Part shown: positions 8,232 to 15,663 of the stretch, piece after piece
Layout: the number at the start of each line of letters is the position of its first letter
How positions within the stretch are numbered: position 1 is the stretch's first letter
Source: Candidatus Bipolaricaulota bacterium
GTDB taxonomy: Bacteria; Bipolaricaulota; Bipolaricaulia; RBG-16-55-9; DRXL01
DNA length: 47,792 nt
Direction of reading: 5' to 3'
Assembly (NCBI GenBank): GCA_030550495.1
Contig: JAUQPG010000009.1
Coordinates: 1-47,792 of the forward strand
Position numbers and translations under genes: made by a program
The notes under the pieces: model-generated
The model's input: the letters and a program-made list of their open reading frames with translations, nothing else
Told to the model about the DNA's origin: nothing
Database searches by the model: none

Positions 8232-9269
8232 TTACCGTCCTGTGACGACGAGCCGAGCCCATTCATCGAGCCAGCGGTCGTCGTGCTCCGCGACTAAATT
8301 GAGGGGCAGCATCACCGGATTGGGCGGGATGACTGCACACGTCTGCCATTTCTCTGGGAGCTTCGCGTTTGAGTTCGCTGGGAACATCACTTCCGTATCG
8401 GGAAGCTTCTCTTGGACTTCGACCGAGAGCAAGAAGTCCAAGAACGCTCGAGATAACTTTGGATTGTCTGTGCTCTTGACGATCCCCGCACCGAAGATCG
8501 TGCGGTAGCCCTGATTGTTGAGCAGCAAGGGCTGGTAGCGCGCGTCGAAGCACGCATCTGTGGAGAAGCTCACGACCATTGGCGCTTCGCCCTTGGTGAA
8601 GAGCTTGTACGCGGCGCTCCAGCCAGGTTGGATCGTCAAGATCGTGGGCAAGAGCTGCTTCCAGTATTCGAGATAGCCTGGGTCGCCATAGTTGTAGATT
8701 GTCCAGAAGAGGAAGGCGTGTCCGACGCTGGAGGTCAGCGGGTTCTGAATAATTAGCTTCTTGGCGTACTGAGGCTGGGTCAGGTCCGCGAACGTCTTGG
8801 GCAGCTCTTCGGTCTTGAGCTTCTCGTTGTTGTAGACGAGAGTGATAAACCCGTGCTCATAGGGGATGAGCGTCATATCGGGGTCGAGGAGCAGTTCTTT
8901 AGAGACAGTCTTAAGATTGGGGATGTCGCTCTCGCTTAAGGGGATAAGGAAGCTGAACTTCTTCAGGCGGGGGACGTCGTTGATCTCACCCATGAAGATA
9001 TCGGCGGGTGTGCCTCCGGTGATGAGCTCGTTGATGAGCCGAGCGAGCATAGCGCGGCTTGGCCCGGTAGCGACGAATTCGACTTCGACGCCCGGGTTGC
9101 GCCTCTCAAACTCGGTCTTGATAAACTTCGCCGGGCCCCACGAGACGAAGCTTTCGTAGACATAGACGACGAGCTTCGAGCCTTCGCCGGCCTGAGCCAC
9201 AGAGAAGGAGACGCTCAAAGCCAGCACCGATCCGATGAGCAGTACGACGAGTGCTGCGTGACGCAGCAT
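8232..9269 (-). CDS. thiB: Thiamine ABC transporter substrate-binding protein
   Basis: A 345-residue periplasmic or surface binding protein. The signal peptide covers about residues 1-25 (MLRHAALVVLLIGSVLALS..., cleavage near SVAQAGEG). The mature protein starts KLVVYVYESFVSWGPAKFIK and contains the ThiB-type features PADIFMGEIND and YEHGFITLVYN. ATG 9269 is chosen over the longer frame because AAAGGAGGG (complement of 9277-9285) is correctly spaced and the signal peptide begins there. It is the first gene of thiB-thiP-ATPase, directly downstream of a TPP riboswitch, which supports thiamine or a thiamine-related ligand. Confidence 0.95.
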   Translation of the reverse strand: MLRHAALVVLLIGSVLALSVSFSVAQAGEGSKLVVYVYESFVSWGPAKFIKTEFERRNPGVEVEFVATGPSRAMLARLINELITGGTPADIFMGEINDVPRLKKFSFLIPLSESDIPNLKTVSKELLLDPDMTLIPYEHGFITLVYNNEKLKTEELPKTFADLTQPQYAKKLIIQNPLTSSVGHAFLFWTIYNYGDPGYLEYWKQLLPTILTIQPGWSAAYKLFTKGEAPMVVSFSTDACFDARYQPLLLNNQGYRTIFGAGIVKSTDNPKLSRAFLDFLLSVEVQEKLPDTEVMFPANSNAKLPEKWQTCAVIPPNPVMLPLNLVAEHDDRWLDEWARLVVTGR

Positions 9270-9321
9270 GAAATATCCCTCCTTTGTAGTCTTTCTGAGG
9301 AGAGATCTCGGGAGGAGTGCT

Positions 9322-9420
9322 GAAAGGTTCCCTACGCCGGTATTACCCGGATCAGGTTCCAAGGGTCGGTCTCGGACTAGAGACCCTCTCAGCCCGGTTC
9401 CCCGAGCTCCCCTACGCTGA
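9322..9420 (-). ncRNA. TPP riboswitch (THI element)
   Basis: On the minus strand the aptamer reads GGGGAGC, GGGCTGAGA (complement around 9387-9394), GACCCTTGGAACCTGATC and GGTAATACCGGCGTAGGGA (ending near 9329). These are the conserved THI-box segments that bind thiamine pyrophosphate. Just downstream, CTCCTCC (complement of 9311-9317) can pair with the thiB ribosome site GGAGGG (complement of 9277-9282), so ligand binding probably frees or restores this anti-Shine-Dalgarno pairing and controls translation. No T-run terminator is visible. P1 is weak by eye. Confidence 0.95.
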
Positions 9421-9422
9421 GA

Positions 9423-9451
9423 ATCTTAGCATGCTCCGCGATTCTTGTCAA
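9423..9451 (-). promoter_or_regulatory. Promoter of the riboswitch-thiBP operon
   Basis: TTGACA (complement of 9446-9451), a 17-bp spacer and TAAGAT (complement of 9423-9428) place the start of transcription near 9416, just ahead of the aptamer. The -35 box overlaps the stop codon of the upstream ABC ATPase gene. Confidence 0.75.
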
Positions 9452-10197
9452 GGCGTCCGCAGCCATCGGAGCAGCTCAGCTTTCAGGGTGACGAAATCGT
9501 GCTGAGTCGAGTCACGGGGGTGCTTCAGAGGGACTGGGACCACGGCCTTAACGCGCGCCGGACGCTCGGACAAGATATAGATTCTATCTGCAAGCGTGAG
9601 GGCTTCTTCGACGTCGTGGGTGACAAAGAGCGTCGTTCGTGGGGATTTCTGATGAGCTTTGAGGAGCCAGCCGTGGAGCTCCGATCTCGTGAGAGCGTCG
9701 AGCGCCCCGAAGGGCTCGTCAAGCAAGAGAATTTCCCGTTGAGAGAGCAGCGTGCGGATGAGGGCGACGCGCTGGCGCATCCCCGCGGAAAGCTGTGCCG
9801 GGTATGCGCCCTCAAACCCCGATAAGCCAAACTCTGCAAAGAGCTGTCTTGCACGGGCCTCGGCTCGTTTTCTCTCTTCGTGAGCGATCTCTGGACCAAG
9901 CAGAGCGTTGTTGAGCGCGGTGCGCCAGGGCAAGAGCAGGTCTTTCTGCTGCATGTACGCGACATGACGTTGGCAGTCCTTGACAAGAGCTTCGTTGAGC
10001 GAGATTGTTCCCGAGTCGGGACGGATTAGCCCGGCAATGATGTGCAAGAGCGTCGTCTTGCCGCAGCCGCTGGGGCCGACCAGCGCCACCAGCTCCCCGT
10101 GATTCGCGTCCAGATCGATCTTGTCAAGCACAAGCAGCGGCAGCCTGTCACGGGAGAAGCTCTTGGTGATCTGAATGAGCCGAAGATGGGGCGACAT
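9448..10197 (-). CDS. ABC transporter ATP-binding protein (SsuB/TauB/ThiZ type)
   Basis: A 249-residue ATPase of the nitrate/sulfonate/taurine or pyrimidine-precursor importer class. Walker A is GPSGCGKTT, signature QLSAGMRQRVALIRTL, Walker B LLLDEPFGALD, and the switch FVTHDVEEALTLADR; YMQQKDLLLPWRTALNN is the Q-loop region typical of this class. No cognate permease or binding protein is adjacent. Its position directly upstream of the riboswitch-controlled thiamine operon makes a role with a ThiXY-like hydroxymethylpyrimidine transporter plausible, but that is inference. It starts 22 bp after mgtC and is probably co-transcribed with it. Confidence 0.85.
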   Translation of the reverse strand: MSPHLRLIQITKSFSRDRLPLLVLDKIDLDANHGELVALVGPSGCGKTTLLHIIAGLIRPDSGTISLNEALVKDCQRHVAYMQQKDLLLPWRTALNNALLGPEIAHEERKRAEARARQLFAEFGLSGFEGAYPAQLSAGMRQRVALIRTLLSQREILLLDEPFGALDALTRSELHGWLLKAHQKSPRTTLFVTHDVEEALTLADRIYILSERPARVKAVVPVPLKHPRDSTQHDFVTLKAELLRWLRTP

Positions 10198-10219
10198 AAA
10201 GCACGCTGCGCTCTGCTAT

Positions 10220-10636
10220 TTATTCTGAGTGCTTACGGGTCTCGAGCACGCGCACGCCTGCTAAGATAATGAGCACAATAGCTGTGGAGATCGCGGCCAA
10301 TAGATACTGCCCAAGCCCAGCAGCCATCCCAATGGCTGCTACGGCCCATAACCCCGCGGCAGTCGTCAGCCCGCGCACGACCTCCCCTTCACGAAAGATC
10401 GTGCCTGCTCCTAAAAACCCAATCCCCACCACAATGTTCGCCGCGAGACGCCCAGGATCAGCACTTGGCCCGAAGGCCGTCACGGACAGCACTGTAAAGA
10501 GCGCTGAGCCAAATGCGACCAACATATATGTTCTCAACCCCGCGGGACGCTGCGCCCGCTCCCGCTCCCATCCTACTAGCCCCCCTAACAGCGCCGCCGT
10601 TGCTAAGCGTATGGCCAATTCCCAGGCGAGATCCAT
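10220..10636 (-). CDS. MgtC/SapB family membrane protein
   Basis: A 138-residue membrane protein with the MgtC signatures LLGGLVGWERE, AGLRTYMLVAFGSALF and VGIGFLGAGTI...VRGLTTAAGLW, and about four membrane helices. Family members are linked to Mg2+ limitation and acid stress; the molecular activity is debated. ATG 10636 is chosen because the family begins just before the first helix and because it lies 7 nt from a -10-like box, so the mRNA may be leaderless. The longer frame from 10702 would read through the promoter. Confidence 0.9.
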   Translation of the reverse strand: MDLAWELAIRLATAALLGGLVGWERERAQRPAGLRTYMLVAFGSALFTVLSVTAFGPSADPGRLAANIVVGIGFLGAGTIFREGEVVRGLTTAAGLWAVAAIGMAAGLGQYLLAAISTAIVLIILAGVRVLETRKHSE

Positions 10637-10643
10637 AGGGTAA

Positions 10644-10672
10644 TTTTCACCGAAATTCCATTCCCTTGTCAA
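10644..10672 (-). promoter_or_regulatory. mgtC promoter, leaderless type
   Basis: TTGACA (complement of 10667-10672), a 17-bp spacer and TGAAAA (complement of 10644-10649) end 7 nt before the ATG. The -35 is perfect and the -10 weak. Confidence 0.5.
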
Positions 10673-10720
10673 GATCTTCCGGCTAGAATGGGCATGGCTC
10701 ATGCGCGCACGAGCGATTCT

Positions 10721-11491
10721 CTACGGGATACTCATGGTGGCCCTCCTGGCGCTTGTCTTGATCTTTATCTGGGTGTTCTTATGGTCTGGCTGCGGCATCT
10801 GGCGCATCCCGTGCTGAAGGGCCTTGTGCACCGCAACGCGCGCCAGGATATCTAACGCATCGTAGACCGGCCCGTCGAAATCGTCTTGGTCTATTACTAA
10901 AGAGAGCTCTGTGCAGCCCACAACCAGGGCTTGCGCCCCACGCTCGCGCAGACGCGCCGCAATCGCACGCAAATCCCGTTTCATCTCGAGATCGAAGCAT
11001 CCACCTTTGATCGCATAGATGATCTCCATAACGCGAGCTTGGTCGTCTGAGCAAGGCGTAAGGACTTCGATCCCATGAGGCTCACAAGCGTCGTGATAGA
11101 GCTGTGTGCGCACCGTCGTCTCCGTCGCCAGCAGTCCAACAACGGGCTCCGTGATGCTTCGCGCTGTCTCGGCGATCATGTCTATGAATGGGATGCGCAC
11201 GGCTTTTTGTAAGTAGGGCAGAAAGACATGGGCCGTATTGCATGGCATAGCAATAAAGCTTGCGCCCATGCGCTCGAGCTTTCTCGCGCTGCGGCAGAGT
11301 GCCGGACGCGGATCGGGGCCCCCATTGAGAATAAACAGCCCGCGATCAGGGATCTGCGGGTTATTGTCGATCACGATGGGAATGTGATCTTGATCACACT
11401 GGGCAGGAGTCTTCAAGACAATGCGGCGGAAGAGCTCGGCCGTAGCAGCTGGCCCCATGCCCCCTAAGATGCCAATAACCCCTGTGTTCAT
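10721..11491 (-). CDS. Aspartate/glutamate racemase family protein
   Basis: A 256-residue cofactor-independent racemase. The start MNTGVIGILGGMGPAAT is the family's N-terminal signature. The catalytic cysteines lie in MPCNTAH and VGCTELS, the two-base (Cys/Cys) arrangement that inverts Asp or Glu without PLP. By overall form it resembles aspartate racemase more than MurI. The last residues (NTQIKIKTSARRATMSIP) are polar and not conserved. ATG 11491 lies 9 nt from a TACAAT -10-like box; a longer frame to 11572 is unlikely. It is divergent from alr, so two amino-acid racemases are back to back. Confidence 0.9.
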   Translation of the reverse strand: MNTGVIGILGGMGPAATAELFRRIVLKTPAQCDQDHIPIVIDNNPQIPDRGLFILNGGPDPRPALCRSARKLERMGASFIAMPCNTAHVFLPYLQKAVRIPFIDMIAETARSITEPVVGLLATETTVRTQLYHDACEPHGIEVLTPCSDDQARVMEIIYAIKGGCFDLEMKRDLRAIAARLRERGAQALVVGCTELSLVIDQDDFDGPVYDALDILARVAVHKALQHGMRQMPQPDHKNTQIKIKTSARRATMSIP

Positions 11492-11585
11492 GTGGGGCTG
11501 ATTGTACTGGGAGGGCTTGAGCCTGCAGGAGACACGCGTCCGTTGGGGTGCGGGAGTTGGTCTTCTGAGCAAGGGTCGCGCTTTC

Positions 11586-11615
11586 TTGGGGAAGGTCAGG
11601 CGGGGACGTTATACT
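11586..11615 (+). promoter_or_regulatory. alr promoter
   Basis: TTGGGG (11586-11591), an 18-bp spacer and TATACT (11610-11615) lie 9 nt before ATG 11625, predicting a leader of only a few bases. Confidence 0.55.
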
Positions 11616-11624
11616 GTTGATGCT

Positions 11625-12752
11625 ATGCGCCCAGCAATGGCAGAAGCGATCATAGATCTTGGGCAGCTGGCGCGCAACATCGCGACGGTGCGTGCGCGCC
11701 TTGGGGAGCGCATAAAAATTCTCTTTCCCGTTAAGGCTGACGCCTACGGGCATGGAGCTGTCAGGGTAGCCCAAGCAGCTGAGCAGGCGGGCGTCGACTA
11801 CTTTGGTGTCGCCAATATCGCTGAAGCTCAAGAACTACGCGAGGCCGGAATCAAGACCCCTATTTTGATTCTCTCTTCTTCGCGGATTGCTCATATTTCA
11901 GAGTTGGTACGCACCGACGTTGATGTGACGATCTCGAGCTTAGAGTTTGCGCAGGCGCTTGCGGCCGAAGCGCAGCGCCAAGGGCGACGCGCGCGCGTCC
12001 AAATCAAAGTTGATACGGGTATGGGGCGCAACGGTGTACTCTCTCATGACGCTCTGGCGCTCTGTCGTGCCATTGCCCAGATGCCGTCTCTGGAATGCAC
12101 TGGGATCTTCTCGCACTTCGCTTGCTCGTATAGCGAGAAAGAAGAAGACCGACTATACACACAGCGACAGATCCAGGTCTTCAATGATCTATTGGCTCAG
12201 CTTGACCGTGAGGGCATTCTTCCCCCCTTACGGCATATTGCCAACAGCTCCGGTCTCGTTCAATATGAGAATGACGTGACGACGGGCTATTATAATATGG
12301 TCCGACCTGGGATCTTACTCTACGGATACCCCGAAGTGCGACGCCCATGGACCGAGCCGATCAAGCCTATCTTGCGAATGCGCAGTTGGATCGTCACGAT
12401 GAACGAGCTGCCCCCAGGGAGTTTTATCGGCTATGGGCGTCGCTTCCAGACAAAGAGAACTTCACAGATCGTCACGATCCCCGTGGGCTATGCTGACGGC
12501 GTGATCTGGCTGTTAGCGAACGTCGGCGAAGTCGTGATTCACGGCAAGCGCGCCCCCATGGTCGGCTCGATCTCCATGGACCAGATCACCGTCGACGTGA
12601 CGGATATCCCCGAAGTCAAGCTTGGAGACGAAGTCGAGCTCATCGGACCTCATATCTCTGCGGAAGAGATCGCGCGCAAGATCGGTGCGAACTTCACAGA
12701 AGTCGTGCTTACGGCTCTATCCAGAAGGGTCGTGCGGGTGTACAACGTATAG
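11625..12752 (+). CDS. alr: Alanine racemase
   Basis: PLP enzyme interconverting L- and D-alanine for peptidoglycan synthesis. The protein is 375 residues, usual for Alr. The PLP lysine is in VKADAYGHG (Lys about 37), the opposite-face tyrosine in GYGRRF, and MVGSISMDQITVDVTD matches the C-terminal domain. The open frame continues to 11502, but ATG 11625 is chosen because the conserved N-terminus (EAIIDLGQLARNIA) follows directly and a TATACT box ends 9 nt before it. The next gene has its own promoter 7 bp downstream. Confidence 0.96.
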   Translation: MRPAMAEAIIDLGQLARNIATVRARLGERIKILFPVKADAYGHGAVRVAQAAEQAGVDYFGVANIAEAQELREAGIKTPILILSSSRIAHISELVRTDVDVTISSLEFAQALAAEAQRQGRRARVQIKVDTGMGRNGVLSHDALALCRAIAQMPSLECTGIFSHFACSYSEKEEDRLYTQRQIQVFNDLLAQLDREGILPPLRHIANSSGLVQYENDVTTGYYNMVRPGILLYGYPEVRRPWTEPIKPILRMRSWIVTMNELPPGSFIGYGRRFQTKRTSQIVTIPVGYADGVIWLLANVGEVVIHGKRAPMVGSISMDQITVDVTDIPEVKLGDEVELIGPHISAEEIARKIGANFTEVVLTALSRRVVRVYNV

Positions 12753-12758
12753 CCCCTC

Positions 12759-12787
12759 TTGCACTCTCGTCCCGGCGCTTCTACAAT
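12759..12787 (+). promoter_or_regulatory. Promoter of the SAM hydroxide adenosyltransferase gene
   Basis: TTGCAC (12759-12764), a 17-bp spacer and TACAAT (12782-12787) sit in the 47-bp gap after alr, 12 nt before ATG 12800. Confidence 0.6.
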
Positions 12788-12799
12788 GGGGACAGGGCT

Positions 12800-13585
12800 A
12801 TGGCTCTCATCACCTTGCTCAGCGATTTTGGCTCAGCTTCAGGGTACCCCGCAGCGATGAAGGGGGTCATTCTGTCGCTGTGCCCGACGGCCCAGATCGT
12901 CGATATTAGCCATGACGTCGAGCGCCATCATGTTCGGGCTGGGGCCTTCTTGCTCTGGATGGCTGTCCCTTACTTTCCCGAGAAGACTGTACACTGCGCC
13001 GTGGTTGATCCAGGCGTGGGCACAGCGCGGCGCGCTCTCGTTATTGAATCGGGAGGCCAGCTCTTGGTCGGTCCAGATAATGGGCTGCTCATCCCTGCTG
13101 CCGAACGACTTGGCCGTTTCACAGTCTTTCATATCCGCAACGAGCAATTCTTCCGTGCCCCGGTCTCGCGGACCTTTCATGGGCGCGATATCTTTGCTCC
13201 GGTCGCGGCACACCTGGCCAATGGGCTCGCTCCCCAAGAACTGGGGCCACAGATCACAGACTATACAAAGCTCTCATTTGGAGAAGGAATGCGACACGGG
13301 CGCGTCCTTGAGGGGGAGGTTATCTACATTGACCCGTTTGGGAATCTCATCACGAACATCGCCGGGGAACTGTTGCAGCATGTGTCTCCTGGGGATTCAG
13401 TAACTATCGAGGTCTCGCGCAAGGCCGCCTCAGCGCGCTATGCGCGCACTTACGGGGAGGTCGAGCCCCATGAGCTTATAGTCACAGTAGGCAGTCATGG
13501 CCAGGTCGAGATCGCCATGAACTTGGGCAGTGCGGCTCAACGCCTGCGTGCCCATACTGGCGAGCCCGTGCTCATCAAGCTATGA
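12800..13585 (+). CDS. SAM hydroxide adenosyltransferase (DUF62 family)
   Basis: A 261-residue homologue of the SAM-dependent fluorinase/chlorinase fold. Family members without the halide-binding insert hydrolyse S-adenosylmethionine to adenosine and methionine. Visible motifs are LSDFG at the N-terminus, DISHDVERH, VVDPGVGTARRAL, VGPDNGLL and TFHGRDIFAPVAAHLANG, then the C-terminal beta domain (IDPFGNLITNI). The stop overlaps the start of the CCA enzyme gene by 4 bp (ATGA), so the two are translationally coupled. The biological role of this SAM hydrolysis is not established. Confidence 0.93.
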   Translation: MALITLLSDFGSASGYPAAMKGVILSLCPTAQIVDISHDVERHHVRAGAFLLWMAVPYFPEKTVHCAVVDPGVGTARRALVIESGGQLLVGPDNGLLIPAAERLGRFTVFHIRNEQFFRAPVSRTFHGRDIFAPVAAHLANGLAPQELGPQITDYTKLSFGEGMRHGRVLEGEVIYIDPFGNLITNIAGELLQHVSPGDSVTIEVSRKAASARYARTYGEVEPHELIVTVGSHGQVEIAMNLGSAAQRLRAHTGEPVLIKL

Positions 13586-15039
13586 CTATAGCTACAGAGC
13601 GAATTTTTCGTGTCCATCCCTTTGCCCGGACGATCTTAGAGCGCCTGATCGAAGCGGGTTTTGAGGCCGTTATGGTCGGAGGGGTCGTGCGCGATGCTGT
13701 GCGTGCTCAGCTTGAGCCCGACTATGAGTTCACCCCCGACGAGGTCGACATCGCGACGTCGGCCTATCCTGATGAGATCAAAGAACTCTTTAGAGATTGG
13801 AAGATCTTCGAAGTAGGCGAGGCCTTCGGCGTCGTGATCGTCGTTGCGCCTGATGGGCACTCGTATGAAGTCGCGACATTTCGCACTGAGAGCGAGTACG
13901 ACGGGCGCTGGCCCGCGCGCGTCGCGCTCGTGCGCACCCTCGATGAAGACATTCACCGTCGAGATCTGACGGTCAACGGCTTGGCAGCGACCCTTGAGGG
14001 GCATATCATTGATCGCGTCGGCGGGATCTCTGATCTCCAGGCAAAGATCATTCGAACCATCGGCGATCCTAATAAGCGTTTCTCCGAAGATTATCTGAGA
14101 ATATTGCGGGCGATTCGGCTGGCGTGCGTCCTCGATGGCACGATTGCGCCTGAGACCAGCGACGCCATACGTCGCCATCGTGAGGGGCTGAAGAAGATAT
14201 CGGCAGAGCGCATCCGGGATGAGCTTCTGAAGATTCTTAAGACCCCGCGTGCGACCAAGGGGGTCAAGCTGCTCGATGAGCATGGGATTTTAGAGCTGAT
14301 TCTGCCCGAGCTCGTCGCCTGCAAGGGGGTGCCCCAACCAGAAAAGTACCATCCCGAAGGGGATGTGTATACGCATACGCTCTTAGCCATAGAGTGCGCC
14401 GACGCGATAGTCCGCGATCCGCTGGTGAAGTTCGCCCTGTTAGTACACGATGTGGGCAAGCCCATTGCTTTAAAGAAAAATAACTATGAGCACGCCGGGG
14501 GTCATGAAATGATTGGCGAGCAGATGGCTGAACGAATCTGTCGCCGGCTGCGCTTCAGCACCGATGAGATCAAGCTCATAAAATTTTTAGTGCGAGAGCA
14601 CTTACGTATCGGGAGATTTGCAAAGATGAGCCCTGGCAAACGTGCCACGCTCTTGAAGACTCACGAGAATCCCGAAGCGCCGTGTGAGCGTCCGGCGGAG
14701 CGCTTCCCGTTCTTTATGAAGCTTGTGGCGCTGATGATCTGCGATTGTGAGGCAAGCGCGCACAAGTCATCAGGATGGCTTCCGGTCGTGCAAGCTGTAC
14801 CCCCGTTGTTGCTCCGGGTGCGGGAGCTTGCGGAGCGGGAGCGCGCGCGCAAATTTCTTGATGGCCATGACTTAATCAAGATGGGGCTTTCCCCTGGTCC
14901 GCGCATTCGCGAGATCTTAGATGCTGTCTATGAGCAGATCTTCTCAGGAAGGATCACAACCCGTGAGGAGGCGCTCACCTTGGCCCAGCAGCTGCTCCAA
15001 GGGGTTGTCGATTCCAAGGGGAAGAGTGCGTCAGCTTGA
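13582..15039 (+). CDS. cca: CCA tRNA nucleotidyltransferase / poly(A) polymerase family with HD domain
   Basis: A class II nucleotidyltransferase of 485 residues that adds or repairs the 3' CCA of tRNAs, or adds poly(A). The head domain carries MVGGVVRDAV and DEVDIATSAYPDEI (the DxD carboxylates); the neck has RRDLTVNGLA and EDYLRILRAIRLAC. An HD phosphohydrolase domain follows, with YTHTLLAIECA and LLVHDVGKP. The two tRNA genes in this window already encode CCA, so repair or poly(A) addition may be its main job; which, sequence alone cannot settle. It is coupled to the upstream gene by ATGA. Confidence 0.93.
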   Translation: MTIATERIFRVHPFARTILERLIEAGFEAVMVGGVVRDAVRAQLEPDYEFTPDEVDIATSAYPDEIKELFRDWKIFEVGEAFGVVIVVAPDGHSYEVATFRTESEYDGRWPARVALVRTLDEDIHRRDLTVNGLAATLEGHIIDRVGGISDLQAKIIRTIGDPNKRFSEDYLRILRAIRLACVLDGTIAPETSDAIRRHREGLKKISAERIRDELLKILKTPRATKGVKLLDEHGILELILPELVACKGVPQPEKYHPEGDVYTHTLLAIECADAIVRDPLVKFALLVHDVGKPIALKKNNYEHAGGHEMIGEQMAERICRRLRFSTDEIKLIKFLVREHLRIGRFAKMSPGKRATLLKTHENPEAPCERPAERFPFFMKLVALMICDCEASAHKSSGWLPVVQAVPPLLLRVRELAERERARKFLDGHDLIKMGLSPGPRIREILDAVYEQIFSGRITTREEALTLAQQLLQGVVDSKGKSASA

Positions 15040-15040
15040 C

Positions 15041-15069
15041 TTGGAGGCCTCGGGCCTACTTGGTATAAT
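15041..15069 (+). promoter_or_regulatory. Promoter of the hairpin RNA
   Basis: TTGGAG (15041-15046), a 17-bp spacer and a consensus TATAAT (15064-15069) follow the cca stop codon directly. Transcription would start near 15075-15077, with no plus-strand gene downstream. Confidence 0.6.
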
Positions 15070-15074
15070 TACCC

Positions 15075-15174
15075 ATGCAGCCAGAAGAAGGGGGACCGGG
15101 TCAGTTCTCCTCAGCGACAAAGTCCCCCATTCCTCTCACCACCCTAAGGAGGACTACCCGGTCCCCGCTTCTGG
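15075..15174 (+). ncRNA. Candidate small RNA: long hairpin with alternative pairing
   Basis: A stem of about 27 bp joins 15081-15111 to 15146-15174: CCAGAAG with CTTCTGG, GGGGACCGGGT with ACCCGGTCCCC, and AGTTCTCCT with AGGAGGACT (one G-T pair), around a 35-nt loop. The loop holds GTCCCCC (15122-15128), which can pair instead with GGGGGAC (15090-15096). A strong promoter ends just before it. There is no following T-run, and an ATG at 15075 opens a frame of no recognisable protein. No SRP RNA, 6S or tmRNA signature was seen. The 3' arm overlaps the end of the opposite-strand zinc-ribbon gene. Confidence 0.45.
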
Positions 15175-15507
15175 TTGTGCCTGACGCCCGTTGCCAAAGA
15201 GCGTGTTTAAGAGATGAACTAATCCCATCCCAATCGCCGTTCCCAGGGCGATCCCCTCCATCGTCCCCTCGAACTTCGGCTGAGTGTAGCCGCAGTTGGG
15301 ACAGAGCAGATAGGTCTTGCCGCCGCTCTCTTCGATCTTCATGGTATTTAACTCATTCTTGCAGATAGGGCACTTGGTGGGGTTGAGGACGGACTCGGGC
15401 AGGCGCCCTACCCCCTTGCGCATCAAGGCGAGTTCGGCCTCCTTGGCGTTGATATACACCCACGCCGGCACTTTGATCGTCTTGTAGGCCTCTGGGTCCT
15501 TTACCAT
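15154..15507 (-). CDS. Hypothetical zinc-ribbon protein
   Basis: A 117-residue protein of unknown function. The N-terminal third (TIKVPAWVYINAKEAELALMR) looks like a short strand-helix unit. A zinc ribbon follows (CPICKNEL ... CPNCGYTQ, two CxxC pairs 22 residues apart), then a glycine-rich hydrophobic helix (EGIALGTAIGMGLVHLLNTLFG) that could sit in a membrane or mediate packing. The second of two ATGs (15507) is chosen because AAGGA is 6 nt away; 15510 is the alternative. Two strong promoters precede it, suggesting high expression. The final codons lie in the hairpin RNA arm. Confidence 0.75.
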   Translation of the reverse strand: MVKDPEAYKTIKVPAWVYINAKEAELALMRKGVGRLPESVLNPTKCPICKNELNTMKIEESGGKTYLLCPNCGYTQPKFEGTMEGIALGTAIGMGLVHLLNTLFGNGRQAQPEAGTG

Positions 15508-15548
15508 CATAGTTCCTTCACCAAGGTTACCTTTGTCTGCTATGTAGA

Positions 15549-15620
15549 ATTATAACCATTGTGCTATTATTGTCACAAGCTACTAAGCTGCATTATACTA
15601 CTTTTCTACCAGGTTGTCAA
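15549..15620 (-). promoter_or_regulatory. Tandem strong promoters of the zinc-ribbon gene
   Basis: On the minus strand the distal promoter is a perfect consensus: TTGACA (complement of 15615-15620), 17 bp, TATAAT (complement of 15592-15597). The proximal one is TTGTGA (complement of 15573-15578), 18 bp, TATAAT (complement of 15549-15554). The leader between the proximal promoter and the gene contains the near-palindrome AAGGTAACCTT. Confidence 0.75.
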
Positions 15621-15663
15621 GTCCCCCTCCTCTTTTTTCTAAAGATAGAATTTAGAATGCTTT

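Noticed and set aside
15075-15368. A 97-residue open frame with a leaderless ATG behind a strong promoter
   Set aside because: Beyond about 15180 it is antisense to the zinc-ribbon gene, composition is Arg/Ser/Pro-rich as in shadow frames, and the DNA is better explained as a hairpin RNA.
15640-15660. TCTAAA/TTTAGA hairpin with T-run as terminator of the Nudix gene
   Set aside because: In the direction of transcription the run following the hairpin is A, not T; the stem is only 6 bp.
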